Source of the DNA: Rhodoferax potami
Lineage (GTDB): Bacteria > Pseudomonadota > Gammaproteobacteria > Burkholderiales > Burkholderiaceae_C
Assembly: GCF_032193765.1 (NCBI RefSeq)
Contig: NZ_JAVBIJ010000001.1
Coordinates: forward strand, 930,001-994,000
Length of the DNA: 64,000 nucleotides
Direction: 5' to 3'
Below, piece after piece: positions 17,982-26,753 of the stretch (positions are counted from its first letter, which is position 1; each line of letters opens with the position of its first letter). The notes below the pieces were generated by a model that made no database searches, was not told where the DNA came from, and was given only the letters and a program-made list of their open reading frames with translations. The translations under genes and the position numbers were made by a program.

Positions 17982-18623
17982 CTAGCTTTTGGCCGCCGCC
18001 ATCAGTGCTGCGAAGCCCACGAAAACGCCGCCGGTCAGGCGGTTAAAAGCGCGCATCACAGTGGCGCGGCGCAGGTAGGTCGAGAGCTGCTTTCCACTGG
18101 CTGCATACACAAAGTACCACGCGACTTCGACGACAGCAAAAGTCCCCAACAGAATCGCGAACTGGGTGAGTTGCGCCGCTTCAGGGTTCAGAAATTGGGG
18201 GAAGAAAGCAGCCGCAAACAAAATGGCTTTGGGGTTGCTGGCCGCCACTAGGGCGCCCTGGCGGTAATGGCTCCAGAGGCTGGTGCCTGCGCTGACTGCC
18301 GGGGTTTTGGAGTCATTTGCGGTGTCTTCCGCATCCTCTACCGGCGAGCGCCAGCATTGCACGCCCAGGTAGGCCAGATAAGCCGCGCCTGCCAAACGCA
18401 GCGTGTCAAACACGGCCGGGAATGCCTGCAACAGCGCACCTAAACCTGCGGCAGAGAGCCCCAGCATCAACATCAAAGAGGTCATGCATCCTGCCATGTT
18501 GACAATGGCTGCGCGCATGCCTTCACGGGCGCTGGTGCTCATGACCAACAGCATATTTGGGCCGGGCGTGCCCGACACCACAAACGTCATCATGACAAAC
18601 AACCACCAAGTGTGAAGCGACAT
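17982..18623 (-). CDS. LysE/RhtB family amino-acid exporter
   Basis: 213 residues, about six transmembrane helices. The N-terminal family motif SGTPGPNMLLVMSTSAREG follows the first helix. The ATG at 18623 is chosen because GGAAA lies eight bases upstream. A loop of about 25 polar residues (VEDAEDTANDSKTPAVSAG) follows the third helix. Downstream of hemH and slyX on the same strand. Substrate unknown. Confidence 0.88.
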   Translation of the reverse strand: MSLHTWWLFVMMTFVVSGTPGPNMLLVMSTSAREGMRAAIVNMAGCMTSLMLMLGLSAAGLGALLQAFPAVFDTLRLAGAAYLAYLGVQCWRSPVEDAEDTANDSKTPAVSAGTSLWSHYRQGALVAASNPKAILFAAAFFPQFLNPEAAQLTQFAILLGTFAVVEVAWYFVYAASGKQLSTYLRRATVMRAFNRLTGGVFVGFAALMAAAKS

Positions 18624-18637
18624 ATCAGTTTCCAGAG

Positions 18638-18868
18638 TCAATAGTGGGGGGGCAGATCGTCACGCAGATTCCGCGCAACACCGGCATCCGGCGTCTGCTG
18701 CTTGAGATGGGTCACCTCCCGGATCAACAGCTCAATTTGCGCTTGTTGGCGGATGATGATGCTGTCGAGCTGGTCCACCGTGTCTTCGAGGTAGCTGGCC
18801 TTGATCTCCAGATCATGGAGGCGTTGTTCATTAAGGGCGTTCATTTCCATTGCTGTATTGGACACCAT
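18638..18868 (-). CDS. slyX: SlyX family protein
   Basis: Small coiled-coil protein of 76 residues; SlyX has no firmly established function. The heptad pattern runs through RLHDLEIKASYLEDTVDQLD and the C-terminus ends in the typical DLPPHY. In-frame ATGs at 18850 and 18844 are alternative starts. It lies 27 bases after hemH and 14 before the LysE-type gene. Confidence 0.87.
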   Translation of the reverse strand: MVSNTAMEMNALNEQRLHDLEIKASYLEDTVDQLDSIIIRQQAQIELLIREVTHLKQQTPDAGVARNLRDDLPPHY

Positions 18869-18895
18869 GCGGCGTCGCTTACCACGGCTGAACCC

Positions 18896-19999
18896 TCATT
18901 GTTTGGCGCCCAATGCCAGCGCAGCGGCGCGCGAGACCTGTTGGGCCGCGGTGTCGGGGGCTTCTTGGGTGCGCCAGCCGCTGAGGTGGGTTTCGGTAAG
19001 CTGGCAGAGTGCGGTGATCCACTCGGGGTCGTCGTTCAGGCAGGGGATGTAGTGAAACTCTTTGCCGCCTGCATGCAAAAACGCTTCGCGGGCTTCCATG
19101 TTGATTTCCTCGAGGGTTTCCAGGCAATCGCTGGTGAACCCGGGGCAGATCACATCTACCCGCTCCACACCGGCCTTGCCCATTTCAATCAAGGTAGGCT
19201 CGGTGTAGGGCTCCAGCCATTTGGCACGGCCCAGCCGGGACTGGAAAGTCACTTTGAACTGGTCTTTGGACAGGCCCAAAGCTTCGGACAGCAGCCGTGC
19301 GGTCTTGAAGCACTCGCAGTGGTAGATGTCGCCCAGGTGCAGGGTGCGCTCAGGCACGCCATGAAAACTCATCACCAGCTTGTCAGGCCGGCCATTGGCA
19401 CGCCAGTAGCGCTGCACGCTGGCAGCCAGCGCGGCGATATAGCCACTGTGGTCGTGGTAGTGGTTGACAAAACGCAGCTCAGGAATCGAGCGGGTTTTCG
19501 AGGCCCAGGCGTAGACCGCATCAAACACACTGGCTGTCGTGGTGGCACTGTATTGCGGGTAGGCGGGCACGATCAGGACGCGGGTGACCCCGTCTGCCTT
19601 GAGGGCGGTTAGCTGGGAGGCAATATTGGTACTGCCGTAGCGCATGGCCCACGCCACCTTGACGTGGTGGTTGCGCTGGCCCAGCCAGCCCTGCAGCATT
19701 TTGGCCTGCCGCTCGGTCCAGACCTTGAGCGGCGAGCCCTCAGGCGTCCAAATGCTGGCGTACTTGGCGGCCGACTTGGCCGGCCGGAAGCGCAGGATGA
19801 TGCCGTGCAGGATCAACAGCCACAGCAGCCGTGGAATCTCGACTACGCGGTGGTCACTCAAAAACTCGGCGAGATAGCGGCGCACAGCCGGGGTGGTGGG
19901 TTCATCCGGCGTACCCAGGTTACACAACAGCACGGCGTTGCGTGCGGGTTGACCGTGGGTGTACGAGGGCTCGGGAGCAAAGGGGGAGGGGAGTGCCAT
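18896..19999 (-). CDS. hemH: Ferrochelatase
   Basis: Inserts ferrous iron into protoporphyrin IX, the last step of haem synthesis. 367 residues, the long Gram-negative form. Visible: [12 protein letters not shown] at the start, [14 protein letters not shown] segment [14 protein letters not shown], the catalytic His in [12 protein letters not shown] (near residue 212), [16 protein letters not shown] and the acidic [15 protein letters not shown]. Likely cotranscribed with the small HTH gene upstream and slyX downstream. Confidence 0.95.
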   Translation of the reverse strand: MALPSPFAPEPSYTHGQPARNAVLLCNLGTPDEPTTPAVRRYLAEFLSDHRVVEIPRLLWLLILHGIILRFRPAKSAAKYASIWTPEGSPLKVWTERQAKMLQGWLGQRNHHVKVAWAMRYGSTNIASQLTALKADGVTRVLIVPAYPQYSATTTASVFDAVYAWASKTRSIPELRFVNHYHDHSGYIAALAASVQRYWRANGRPDKLVMSFHGVPERTLHLGDIYHCECFKTARLLSEALGLSKDQFKVTFQSRLGRAKWLEPYTEPTLIEMGKAGVERVDVICPGFTSDCLETLEEINMEAREAFLHAGGKEFHYIPCLNDDPEWITALCQLTETHLSGWRTQEAPDTAAQQVSRAAALALGAKQ

Positions 20000-20026
20000 G
20001 AGAGAAATATTCGGTCGCGGTGAGTG

Positions 20027-20329
20027 TCAGTCGGCTTCGGTGCTGGAGGGCGGGGGCGTATCGCCGAGCTCTTTGTCTACCAATTGGAGTGTGGGGTGTT
20101 GCCCGGTGAGCAGCAAAAACATGGCAAATACCGGGCCCTGCATGTTGCGGTCATCGGTCGGGCTTTCCAGTGCTTGCCAGGTGCGGGACTGCAGGCCGCC
20201 GCGGCTTCCGGTTTGCAAGGAGTAGCCCAGCAGTTCAGCGGCCTGGGCCTGATTCAGGCCGGCTGCTAAGCGGGCGGCTTTGAGTTGTTCGCCCGTCGGG
20301 CTGGGCATATCAAGCGTGATGGCGGGCAT
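20027..20329 (-). CDS. Small XRE-like helix-turn-helix protein
   Basis: 100 residues. The middle has a Cro/C1-type motif, LKAARLAAGLNQAQAAELLG, then a region with RTWQALESPTD, as in short HTH proteins that recognise DNA or act in transcription control. An in-frame ATG at residue 8 is an alternative start. It lies 27 bases upstream of hemH on the same strand. Exact function unknown; linkage to haem synthesis is positional only. Confidence 0.7.
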   Translation of the reverse strand: MPAITLDMPSPTGEQLKAARLAAGLNQAQAAELLGYSLQTGSRGGLQSRTWQALESPTDDRNMQGPVFAMFLLLTGQHPTLQLVDKELGDTPPPSSTEAD

Positions 20330-20458
20330 GGGTGAGTGGGTCGTTAAAGCAACAGGCTTGATGGTAGCGCTCTGTGCGGCCCGGTGCGGTGCCGTTTGTG
20401 TGTACCCTCACAGCTTCCTCCGTTGTTTTGGCGGCTCCCGCGAGTCGCGCACTGCCCC

Positions 20459-21166
20459 ATGCTGAATTTGAGCCGTATCCGCGCCATCACCCTTGATCTG
20501 GACGACACTTTGTGGCCCGTGTGGCCCGCGATTCACCGGGCCGAAGACCTGTTGCGCGAATGGCTCACAGCACACGCGCCCCGCACCGCCGTCATGTATG
20601 CCGATCCTCATCAGCGTCAGTTGTTGCGCGCGGATACCGAAGCGCAATGGGCAGACCAGGCCCATGACTTGAGCGTGCTGCGGCGTGAATCCATCCGGCT
20701 GGCCCTGCAACGCAGTGGCGATGACCCGGCCTTGGCAGAGCCTGCGTTTGAGGTGTTTTTTGATGCCCGCATGCAGGTAGAGCTGTTTGAGGATGCGATT
20801 CCTTTGCTCGACGCCATGGCGGCCCGTTGGCCGATCGTTGCTGTGAGCAATGGCAATGCGGATGTGCACCGCGTGGGCATTGGCCGCTACTTTGCGGCCA
20901 GTGTGAGCGCGCGGGATGCAGGCGTGGGCAAGCCGGACCCGCGTATTTTTGCAGCGGCCTGCGCATCGGTGGGCGTCAAAGCCGAAGAGGTATTACACAT
21001 CGGGGATGACGCAGCACTGGACGTTTTGGGCGCTTTGGGTGTGGGCATGCAAACCGTGTGGGTGAACCGGGAGGAGCACCTTTGGTCTTTCGCCCAACAC
21101 CCGCACGCCACCGTGGGCAGCCTGCGGGAGCTGCAAGACTTGCTTAGCGGGCCGGCCTCAACGTAA
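20459..21166 (+). CDS. HAD superfamily hydrolase (YigB-like)
   Basis: 235 residues from the ATG at 20459. HAD motif I is ITLDLDDTLW (nucleophile Asp13, acid Asp15), motif II Ser/Thr is in VAVSNGNADV, the Lys in GKPDPRIF and motif IV HIGDDAALDVLGA. The order and length match YigB, which dephosphorylates FMN and the ribitylaminouracil phosphate in riboflavin synthesis, so it may supply that step. Its 3' end overlaps the convergent acylase gene by 23 bases. Confidence 0.85.
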   Translation: MLNLSRIRAITLDLDDTLWPVWPAIHRAEDLLREWLTAHAPRTAVMYADPHQRQLLRADTEAQWADQAHDLSVLRRESIRLALQRSGDDPALAEPAFEVFFDARMQVELFEDAIPLLDAMAARWPIVAVSNGNADVHRVGIGRYFAASVSARDAGVGKPDPRIFAAACASVGVKAEEVLHIGDDAALDVLGALGVGMQTVWVNREEHLWSFAQHPHATVGSLRELQDLLSGPAST

Positions 21167-23534
21167 GAGTGCTTGCGGTGCGGGCGATTACGTCGGCTTC
21201 GTCCAGCCACATGCGCACGAACTCGCCCTTGGCGTATTTTTCAGCCTGATCGGCGTAATGCTTGTCGGGCCACACGCCGCTTTGGCCGAGCGGGTTGATG
21301 CCCACGGCTTTGCCTGCGTCCGCAAAATCAATCACCCGTCGCGTCGACGGGCCGGAGGTGACTGCCCAAGGGGCGGGACCCAGCGAGCCTGACAGGTTGT
21401 TTGGCGTTTCGCGGCCGCCAGGTACTTGAAAGGGCCCCACGTTAAAAATCTTGTCCAGTGGCTTTTGCCGGCCCAGCGGGTGCCCGTGGGTCAAGGTGTG
21501 GGCCACACCCCAGCGCCAGTCCAGGAGGCTGGTGCCATAGAGACCTTGCAGGTGCTTGAGGGTGTTGGACCAGGCGATACGGGTCGTCTCAAAGTGGCTT
21601 TCTTTGGCCGGCGTGCTGACATCGTCCCACCAGGGCGAATTGTTGTCCGCGACCAATAGTGGCAGGGCGAAGTCCAGAGCGCGAGTTTCCAGCAGGTTCG
21701 CAAACTGCACGGGGCCCAGTTCGTCGGCAAATGCAGCTTTGGCCAACTCGTACATCATTTGGGTAAATAGAGTGGCCGCAATACTGCCCTCGTCATAGGT
21801 GCCGTCCCAGTTGGTGAGGGGCTCCATAAAGGCTTTTTCGTTGGGGTCGGTGACGACCGCATTCATGGCCGGCAGGAGGTTGCGCAAAATGCGGGGGCCG
21901 TAGTTGTTGTTGACATCCAGCATCAGCTTGCGCGTCTCGACACTGGTCCACTTCATGTTGGGGGTGTTGAGCAGGGTATCGAGCCGTTGCGCCCGGTCCG
22001 GCAAGTTGTAGTAGCCGGGCACCGGTACACCGCTTTTGGGCAGGGGTTGGTGGTTGGCCGAAACAATGTAGCCGCGCGCCGGGTTCTCTTCCTGCGGGTT
22101 GAAGCGGAAGGCGTAAAAACCGGGTTTGTCCGCCTCGCCTTTGGCCGCATCCAGGATAAATGTCGGGTTCACGCCTTGCGGGCGCAAGGGCAGCTTGGCC
22201 GCGGCCCACCACCCGATGTCGCCCTCTGCGTTGGCCCACACAATGTTCAGGCCGGGCGCGTGGAGTTTGCTGGAGGCCTCTCGGGCCTTGTCCAAGGTGT
22301 CTGCACGGTTGAGCTCGTAAAAGCCCCGGATGGCCGGATTCTCGGTGGCGTAAAACGCCCACCACATGGAGATGGGTCGTGTTCCCAGGCTTTCTTTGAA
22401 CGCATCGTTGATCACCGGCCCCTGTGGCGTGGTTCGCACCACCATGCGCTCCGGTGGCGCGCCCTTGACCTGGATCAGCTCGGTCCGGCTCACCATGTCG
22501 ACCCAGTTGCCCTGGTGCCACACTTGTTGGGGGTTGTCGGGGTTGACCTGCTCGGCAATGAAGTCGACGTCGTCGTTCTGGAACATCGTCAAACTCCAGC
22601 CGAAGTCGTGGTTGTGACCCAGTAGCGCCATCGGGTTCAGGGCCTGAAAGTGCCCGAAAAGCTCAAACTCCGGCGTGCTCAGGTGCGCCTCGTACCACAC
22701 GGACGGTGCAGAAAATGAGATGTGCGGGTCACCGGCCAGCATCGGGCTGCCCGATGCGGTGCGCCTGCCCGAGACGGCCCAGGCGTTACTCCCTTCGAGC
22801 AGCGGTATGCCGCCCAGCTCGCTGGCCTGCAGGCTCACACCGGCCACGCGTTGGAGGCTGTTCCATGCGTCGGGCGTCATGCCGGCGATCGGGGTCAATA
22901 CGCCCTCGGGGTGCCAATCGACATCAAATGCCCGCAAATAGTCGGGCCCGAGCTTATCTCGGATGAAGGTCATGAGCGGTTCGGTCCGGAAGGCGGCGGC
23001 AAAGCTGTAGGCGAGGTACCCGCCCACGGCATAAGTGTCTTCGGGGGTGAATGGCTGTTGCGGGATACCCAGAATGTCAAACTCCAGCGGGGCGCGGTGG
23101 CTGTCTTGCCACTGGTTGATCCCGTCGATGTAGCTCAGCAGGGCCCGGCTTTCGGGCGCGTTGCGGTCCATGGCCGCCACCACTTTTTTGGCGTGTTCGC
23201 GCAGGCCCAGGGTGCGGAAGAGTTTGTCGACGTCCAGCAGTTTGGGGCCCAGCACTTCGGCCAACTCGCCGTTGGCTAGGCGCCTCACCATCTCCAGTTG
23301 AAATAGCCGGTCTTGCGCGTGCACATAGCCCAGGGCGCGGTATAGGTCAGCCTCGTTGTCTGCGGTGATGTGCGGAACGCCGCGCTCGTCATACCGGACG
23401 GTGACGTTTCCTTGCAGATTTTGCAGCTCCACCACGCCGCTGCGGACCGGTTGCTTTTTGTACAGGTACCAGCCGCCCACGCCGGCGACCGCCAGTAAAA
23501 CCAGAGCAAGCAGGCCCGCCATGAGTTTGACCAT
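21144..23534 (-). CDS. Penicillin acylase family protein (Ntn hydrolase)
   Basis: Autoprocessed amidase, 796 residues from the ATG at 23534 (a TTG at 23555 is possible). The N-terminal anchor helix or signal (about 4-27) implies a periplasmic location. Alpha-subunit motifs YDERGVPHITADNEADLYRALGY and QDRLFQLEMVRR; the nucleophile is Ser249 in LLEGSNAWAVSG, where autocleavage would free the beta-subunit; GDPHISFSAPSVWYEAHL follows. Relatives hydrolyse penicillins, cephalosporins or acyl-homoserine lactones; the substrate here is not evident. Its end overlaps the HAD gene. Confidence 0.9.
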   Translation of the reverse strand: MVKLMAGLLALVLLAVAGVGGWYLYKKQPVRSGVVELQNLQGNVTVRYDERGVPHITADNEADLYRALGYVHAQDRLFQLEMVRRLANGELAEVLGPKLLDVDKLFRTLGLREHAKKVVAAMDRNAPESRALLSYIDGINQWQDSHRAPLEFDILGIPQQPFTPEDTYAVGGYLAYSFAAAFRTEPLMTFIRDKLGPDYLRAFDVDWHPEGVLTPIAGMTPDAWNSLQRVAGVSLQASELGGIPLLEGSNAWAVSGRRTASGSPMLAGDPHISFSAPSVWYEAHLSTPEFELFGHFQALNPMALLGHNHDFGWSLTMFQNDDVDFIAEQVNPDNPQQVWHQGNWVDMVSRTELIQVKGAPPERMVVRTTPQGPVINDAFKESLGTRPISMWWAFYATENPAIRGFYELNRADTLDKAREASSKLHAPGLNIVWANAEGDIGWWAAAKLPLRPQGVNPTFILDAAKGEADKPGFYAFRFNPQEENPARGYIVSANHQPLPKSGVPVPGYYNLPDRAQRLDTLLNTPNMKWTSVETRKLMLDVNNNYGPRILRNLLPAMNAVVTDPNEKAFMEPLTNWDGTYDEGSIAATLFTQMMYELAKAAFADELGPVQFANLLETRALDFALPLLVADNNSPWWDDVSTPAKESHFETTRIAWSNTLKHLQGLYGTSLLDWRWGVAHTLTHGHPLGRQKPLDKIFNVGPFQVPGGRETPNNLSGSLGPAPWAVTSGPSTRRVIDFADAGKAVGINPLGQSGVWPDKHYADQAEKYAKGEFVRMWLDEADVIARTASTLTLRPAR

Positions 23535-23567
23535 GAATTTCAAATTCGTCTCCAAATACCGTGGATA

Positions 23568-24875
23568 TCAGTCTATCGCTGCCAGCAGGCCCGCGGCCTC
23601 TGTGCCGCTACGCACCGCACCTTCCAGTGTGGCCGGGTAAGGCCCAGCCACATAGTCGCCGCAAGCCCACAAGCCGGGTGCAATCGTCGCTGGCGGGCGC
23701 TTGAGCGCGGGGGTGCAGGCAAAGGTAGCGCGCTTTTCGATCACGGTTTGCACCGCTACCAATTCCAAGCCCAGTTGGGCGCGGGCTTGGGCCAGCACTT
23801 GTTGTTCGATGGTGTCTTTGTCGCCGCTGCTGGCGCTGACCACAAACGCCAAGAGGCCGTGGGTGCCGTCGAGCTGGCCGCGGTCAAACACAAACTGGGC
23901 AGGGCAGGCGGCATCGCTGCGCAAAGCGACCATGGGGCGCGCCAGGCGGGCTGTTTCGCCATGGGCGTAGACGGTGGCAATCGATTCAAACTGCAGTGCA
24001 CCCGCGGTAGCCGCCCAGGTGCGCAGATAGTTTGCTATGGTTTCGGTAGCATCTTGCGCAGATTCCATGAGGGCTGAGGCCGCATTTGATGATGAAGTGG
24101 CCCAGATCACTGCGTCAAACACTTCCCCGTTGAGCTGCCAGCGGCCGGCAGTACCCGGGGCGGTGGCCTCCAAGCGCGTGACGCGCACGCCAGTGCGGAC
24201 CTCTCCGCCGTTGGCCTGCAGCCAAGTGGATGCGGTGGCCGGGAACAGGCGCGCCATGTCGGTGGTGGGCAGCAGCAGGTTGGAACTGCCGCGCCCGCCG
24301 AATAAGGAGTCGCGCAGTACTGTCAGGAACACTTGGCCGCAGGCTCGGTCCGCAGGCGTATTGAGCGCCGAGACGCACAAGGGGTCAATCAAGGTGGACT
24401 GGACGGTGGGGCTGACTTGGCGGCACAAGTCGGCCACCGTGGTGCCGGGCGCGCAGCGAAAGCGACTTATCTGCCAGCCGATGGACGCCCGCACCAGACT
24501 CCAGCGATCCGCCCAGGTCCAGCCCTGCGCGGTGGCAATACCGGCCACTGCATCCCAGGGGCTGGGCCACAGGGGCAGCGCGATGCCCGCACCATCAGGA
24601 TGGCGCAGGTCTAGCGGCAGGCGCTTGAGGCAGGTCGCGGGGTCGGCGCCCACGGAGCGCATCAACTCCAGTGTGCGGGTATAAGCGCCGATCAGGATGT
24701 GTTGGCCGTTGTCCAGCACCACCGGCGTGCCGTCTGGCAAGGTGCCCTGGAGTGCCCTAGCCCTCCCACCGACTGCGCGAGATGCTTCAAAAACAATAGC
24801 ATGGTGTCCGGCACGTATCGCCGTGACCGCAGCCGCCATCCCGGCCCAGCCGGCGCCGACGATGGCTACCCTCAT
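23568..24875 (-). CDS. hpnE: Hydroxysqualene dehydroxylase HpnE
   Basis: FAD-dependent amine-oxidase-like protein, 435 residues. The ATG at 24875 overlaps the hpnD stop in ATGA. The FAD-binding motif VAIVGAGWAGMAAA opens the protein, followed by FEASRAVGGRARAL; the C-terminal FAD motif is LWACGDYVAGPYPATLEGAVRSG. HpnE reduces hydroxysqualene to squalene in the HpnCDE route. A GCTAT-repeat copy seems to lie within it (24010-24055, about residues 273-288). Confidence 0.92.
   Translation of the reverse strand: MRVAIVGAGWAGMAAAVTAIRAGHHAIVFEASRAVGGRARALQGTLPDGTPVVLDNGQHILIGAYTRTLELMRSVGADPATCLKRLPLDLRHPDGAGIALPLWPSPWDAVAGIATAQGWTWADRWSLVRASIGWQISRFRCAPGTTVADLCRQVSPTVQSTLIDPLCVSALNTPADRACGQVFLTVLRDSLFGGRGSSNLLLPTTDMARLFPATASTWLQANGGEVRTGVRVTRLEATAPGTAGRWQLNGEVFDAVIWATSSSNAASALMESAQDATETIANYLRTWAATAGALQFESIATVYAHGETARLARPMVALRSDAACPAQFVFDRGQLDGTHGLLAFVVSASSGDKDTIEQQVLAQARAQLGLELVAVQTVIEKRATFACTPALKRPPATIAPGLWACGDYVAGPYPATLEGAVRSGTEAAGLLAAID
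24010..24055 (+). repeat. Possible GCTAT-family repeat copy inside hpnE
   Basis: Reads TGCGCAGATAGTTTGCTATG, with a spacer four bases longer than the other copies, then TTTCGGTAGC, which resembles the tail of the copy in the RND adaptor gene. It is antisense to hpnE and in frame. The weakest copy. Confidence 0.35.
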
Positions 24876-25711
24876 AGGCGGCCGAGGGCCTGCACCTTCC
24901 AAGCGAGCCAGAACTTGCGCAGCGGGGTGAGGCTGACGCGTTGGTGCAGCACCTGGAAGTTGTCACGCTCAATCTCGGTGAGCAGGGCGCGGTAGATGCT
25001 GGCCATCATCAGGCCGGGCTTTTGGGCACGGCGGTCGGCAGCGGGCAGCAGGGCCAGTGCCTCGTCGTACAGGCCTTGGGCGCGCTGGGCTTGAAACTTC
25101 ATCAGCGCCACAAAGCGGTCGGAGTAGGTGCGTTTCAGGATTTCGTGCGCCTTCACATCGAACTGCTGCAGTTCGTTGACCGGCAGGTAGATGCGGCCGC
25201 GCATCGCGTCTTCGCCCACATCGCGCAGGATGTTGGTGAGCTGCAGGGCTTGGCCCAGCTTGTGGGCATATGAGGTGGTTTGCGGATCGGTCTGGCCGAA
25301 GATGCCGGCCGCCACTTCGCCCACCACGCCGGCCACCAAGTGGCAGTAGCGCTGCAGGCCGGGGTAGTCGAGGTAGCGGGTTTGCTCCAGGTCCATCTGG
25401 CAGCCGTCAATCACCGCCAGCAGGTGCCGGGCTTCGATGGTGTAGGTGGTGGCGTGGGGCATCAGCGCCTTCATCACCGGATGGGTGGGGCTGCCCTTGA
25501 AGGATTGCTGCACCTCATTGCGCCACCAGGCGAGTTTGGTGGCAGCCACACCGGCATCGACCATGTCGTCCACCACATCGTCCACCTCGCGGCAGAAGGC
25601 ATAAAAGGCGGTAATGGCGGCACGGCGCGGGGCGGGCAGAAAAAGAAAGGCGTAGTAAAAGCTGCTGCCGGAGGCGGCGGCTTTTTCCTGGACGTATTGC
25701 TCTGGTGTCAT
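24872..25711 (-). CDS. hpnD: Presqualene diphosphate synthase HpnD
   Basis: Trans-isoprenyl synthase that joins two farnesyl diphosphates to presqualene diphosphate. 279 residues from the ATG at 25711; the frame remains open upstream but that part is inside hpnC. Two Asp-rich metal sites: REVDDVVDD (about residues 40-48) and LTNILRDVGEDAMRGRIYLP. It lies 14 bases after hpnC and overlaps hpnE by four bases. Confidence 0.93.
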   Translation of the reverse strand: MTPEQYVQEKAAASGSSFYYAFLFLPAPRRAAITAFYAFCREVDDVVDDMVDAGVAATKLAWWRNEVQQSFKGSPTHPVMKALMPHATTYTIEARHLLAVIDGCQMDLEQTRYLDYPGLQRYCHLVAGVVGEVAAGIFGQTDPQTTSYAHKLGQALQLTNILRDVGEDAMRGRIYLPVNELQQFDVKAHEILKRTYSDRFVALMKFQAQRAQGLYDEALALLPAADRRAQKPGLMMASIYRALLTEIERDNFQVLHQRVSLTPLRKFWLAWKVQALGRL

Positions 25712-25725
25712 GGGCGGTATTGTCG

Positions 25726-26601
25726 CTACATCCACACCGCGCGCCACAGCATGACGCCATAGTCCCACGCATGGAGTTTGGGGCGGCGCTGGAGGGTGGC
25801 GTGGTCTAGTGCAGCAATCTTGTCCAGAATCCGGAGTCCGCCTTGGACTACGAGCCTGAGCTCCCAGCCGGCACGTCCGGGCAGGCGGTGCACCAATTCC
25901 ATGCCATTTTGCATATGAGCCCTTGCAGTGCTTGCGCATGCTGCTATCAATTTGCGAGTGTTTTCGCTGTCTTTTTGCGCCAAGATGTCGGCTTGCTTGA
26001 CGCCGAAGCGCACACATTCGTCGTGGGGAAGGTAAAAGCGGCCCCGCGGAATGTCGGTGCTCAGGTCTTGCCAGAAGTTGATCAGTTGCAGGGCCGAGCA
26101 GATGTCGTCGCTCATGGCCAGCGAGTGGGCGTCTTGCACGCCATAGAGGTGTAGCAAAAGGCGGCCTACCGGGTTGGCAGAGCGGCTGCAGTAGTTCAGC
26201 AGCTCGGTGTGGCTGCGGTAGCCGGTGCCTGCACGGGTTTTCTCGATGTCTTGGACAAACGCGTCTAACAGCGCGTGCAAGAGCGGATCGGGCAAGGCAT
26301 GCGCCCGGCGCTGCACAAGCAAGGGGCCGAAGACCTGGGGCCAGCGGGCGGAGGCTTGCGGGGATTCGCTCAGGCCGGTGCGAAACAGCGCCAACTCCGC
26401 CAGGCGCTCATCGGGTGTGGCATGGCCCTCATCGGCGATGTCGTCTGCGGTCCGGGCAAAGTGGTAGATGGCCGCGATCGGCGGGCGCAGGTGAGGGGGG
26501 CACAGCACCGAGGCCACCGGGAAATTTTCGTAGTGGGTGATGGGCTGGGCGGCCGCGGGCGGTGCAGTGGCGGGGTCTGGCAGGGAAGACATGGGCGGCA
26601 T
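25726..26601 (-). CDS. hpnC: Hydroxysqualene synthase HpnC
   Basis: Squalene/phytoene synthase homologue that converts presqualene diphosphate to hydroxysqualene. 291 residues if started at the ATG at 26601, which has GGAAGG just upstream; ATG 26592 is an alternative. Asp-rich motifs are FARTADDIADEG and INFWQDLSTDIPRGRFYLP. First gene of hpnCDE; no squalene-hopene cyclase gene lies in the window. Contains a probable GCTAT-repeat copy near residues 214-226. Confidence 0.91.
   Translation of the reverse strand: MPPMSSLPDPATAPPAAAQPITHYENFPVASVLCPPHLRPPIAAIYHFARTADDIADEGHATPDERLAELALFRTGLSESPQASARWPQVFGPLLVQRRAHALPDPLLHALLDAFVQDIEKTRAGTGYRSHTELLNYCSRSANPVGRLLLHLYGVQDAHSLAMSDDICSALQLINFWQDLSTDIPRGRFYLPHDECVRFGVKQADILAQKDSENTRKLIAACASTARAHMQNGMELVHRLPGRAGWELRLVVQGGLRILDKIAALDHATLQRRPKLHAWDYGVMLWRAVWM
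25922..25960 (+). repeat. GCTAT-family repeat copy inside hpnC
   Basis: Carries TGCGCATGCTGCTATCAA, the TGCGS-N5-GCTATCAA core, antisense to hpnC and in frame. The left arm is not clear. Confidence 0.45.
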
Positions 26602-26650
26602 TGTGCCTTCCGCACGGCGCGGCGGCGGTGCTGGCTTCTTCGCTAACGGC

Positions 26651-26699
26651 TTGACAAAGGTCCATGTGCCGCTTAAATTACTAACCAACTGGTCATTAA
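26651..26699 (+). promoter_or_regulatory. RND operon promoter with overlapping TetR-type operator
   Basis: A perfect -35 TTGACA (26651-26656), a 17-base spacer and a -10-like TAAATT (26674-26679). Overlapping the -10 is the dyad TTACTAACCA (26678-26687) facing GGTCATTAA (26691-26699), eight of ten half-site positions matching across the centre. This resembles operators of TetR-family repressors of RND pumps. It precedes the adaptor gene and diverges from hpnC. Confidence 0.6.
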
Positions 26700-26753
26700 C
26701 TTCGTGCGCGGGGTTGGGGCCTCTCCGTTTCAACCTTACCCCACCCTGTCACC

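Noticed and set aside
18644..19612. 322-codon plus-strand frame over slyX and hemH
   Set aside because: Antisense to two well-supported genes; Gly/Val/His-rich composition.
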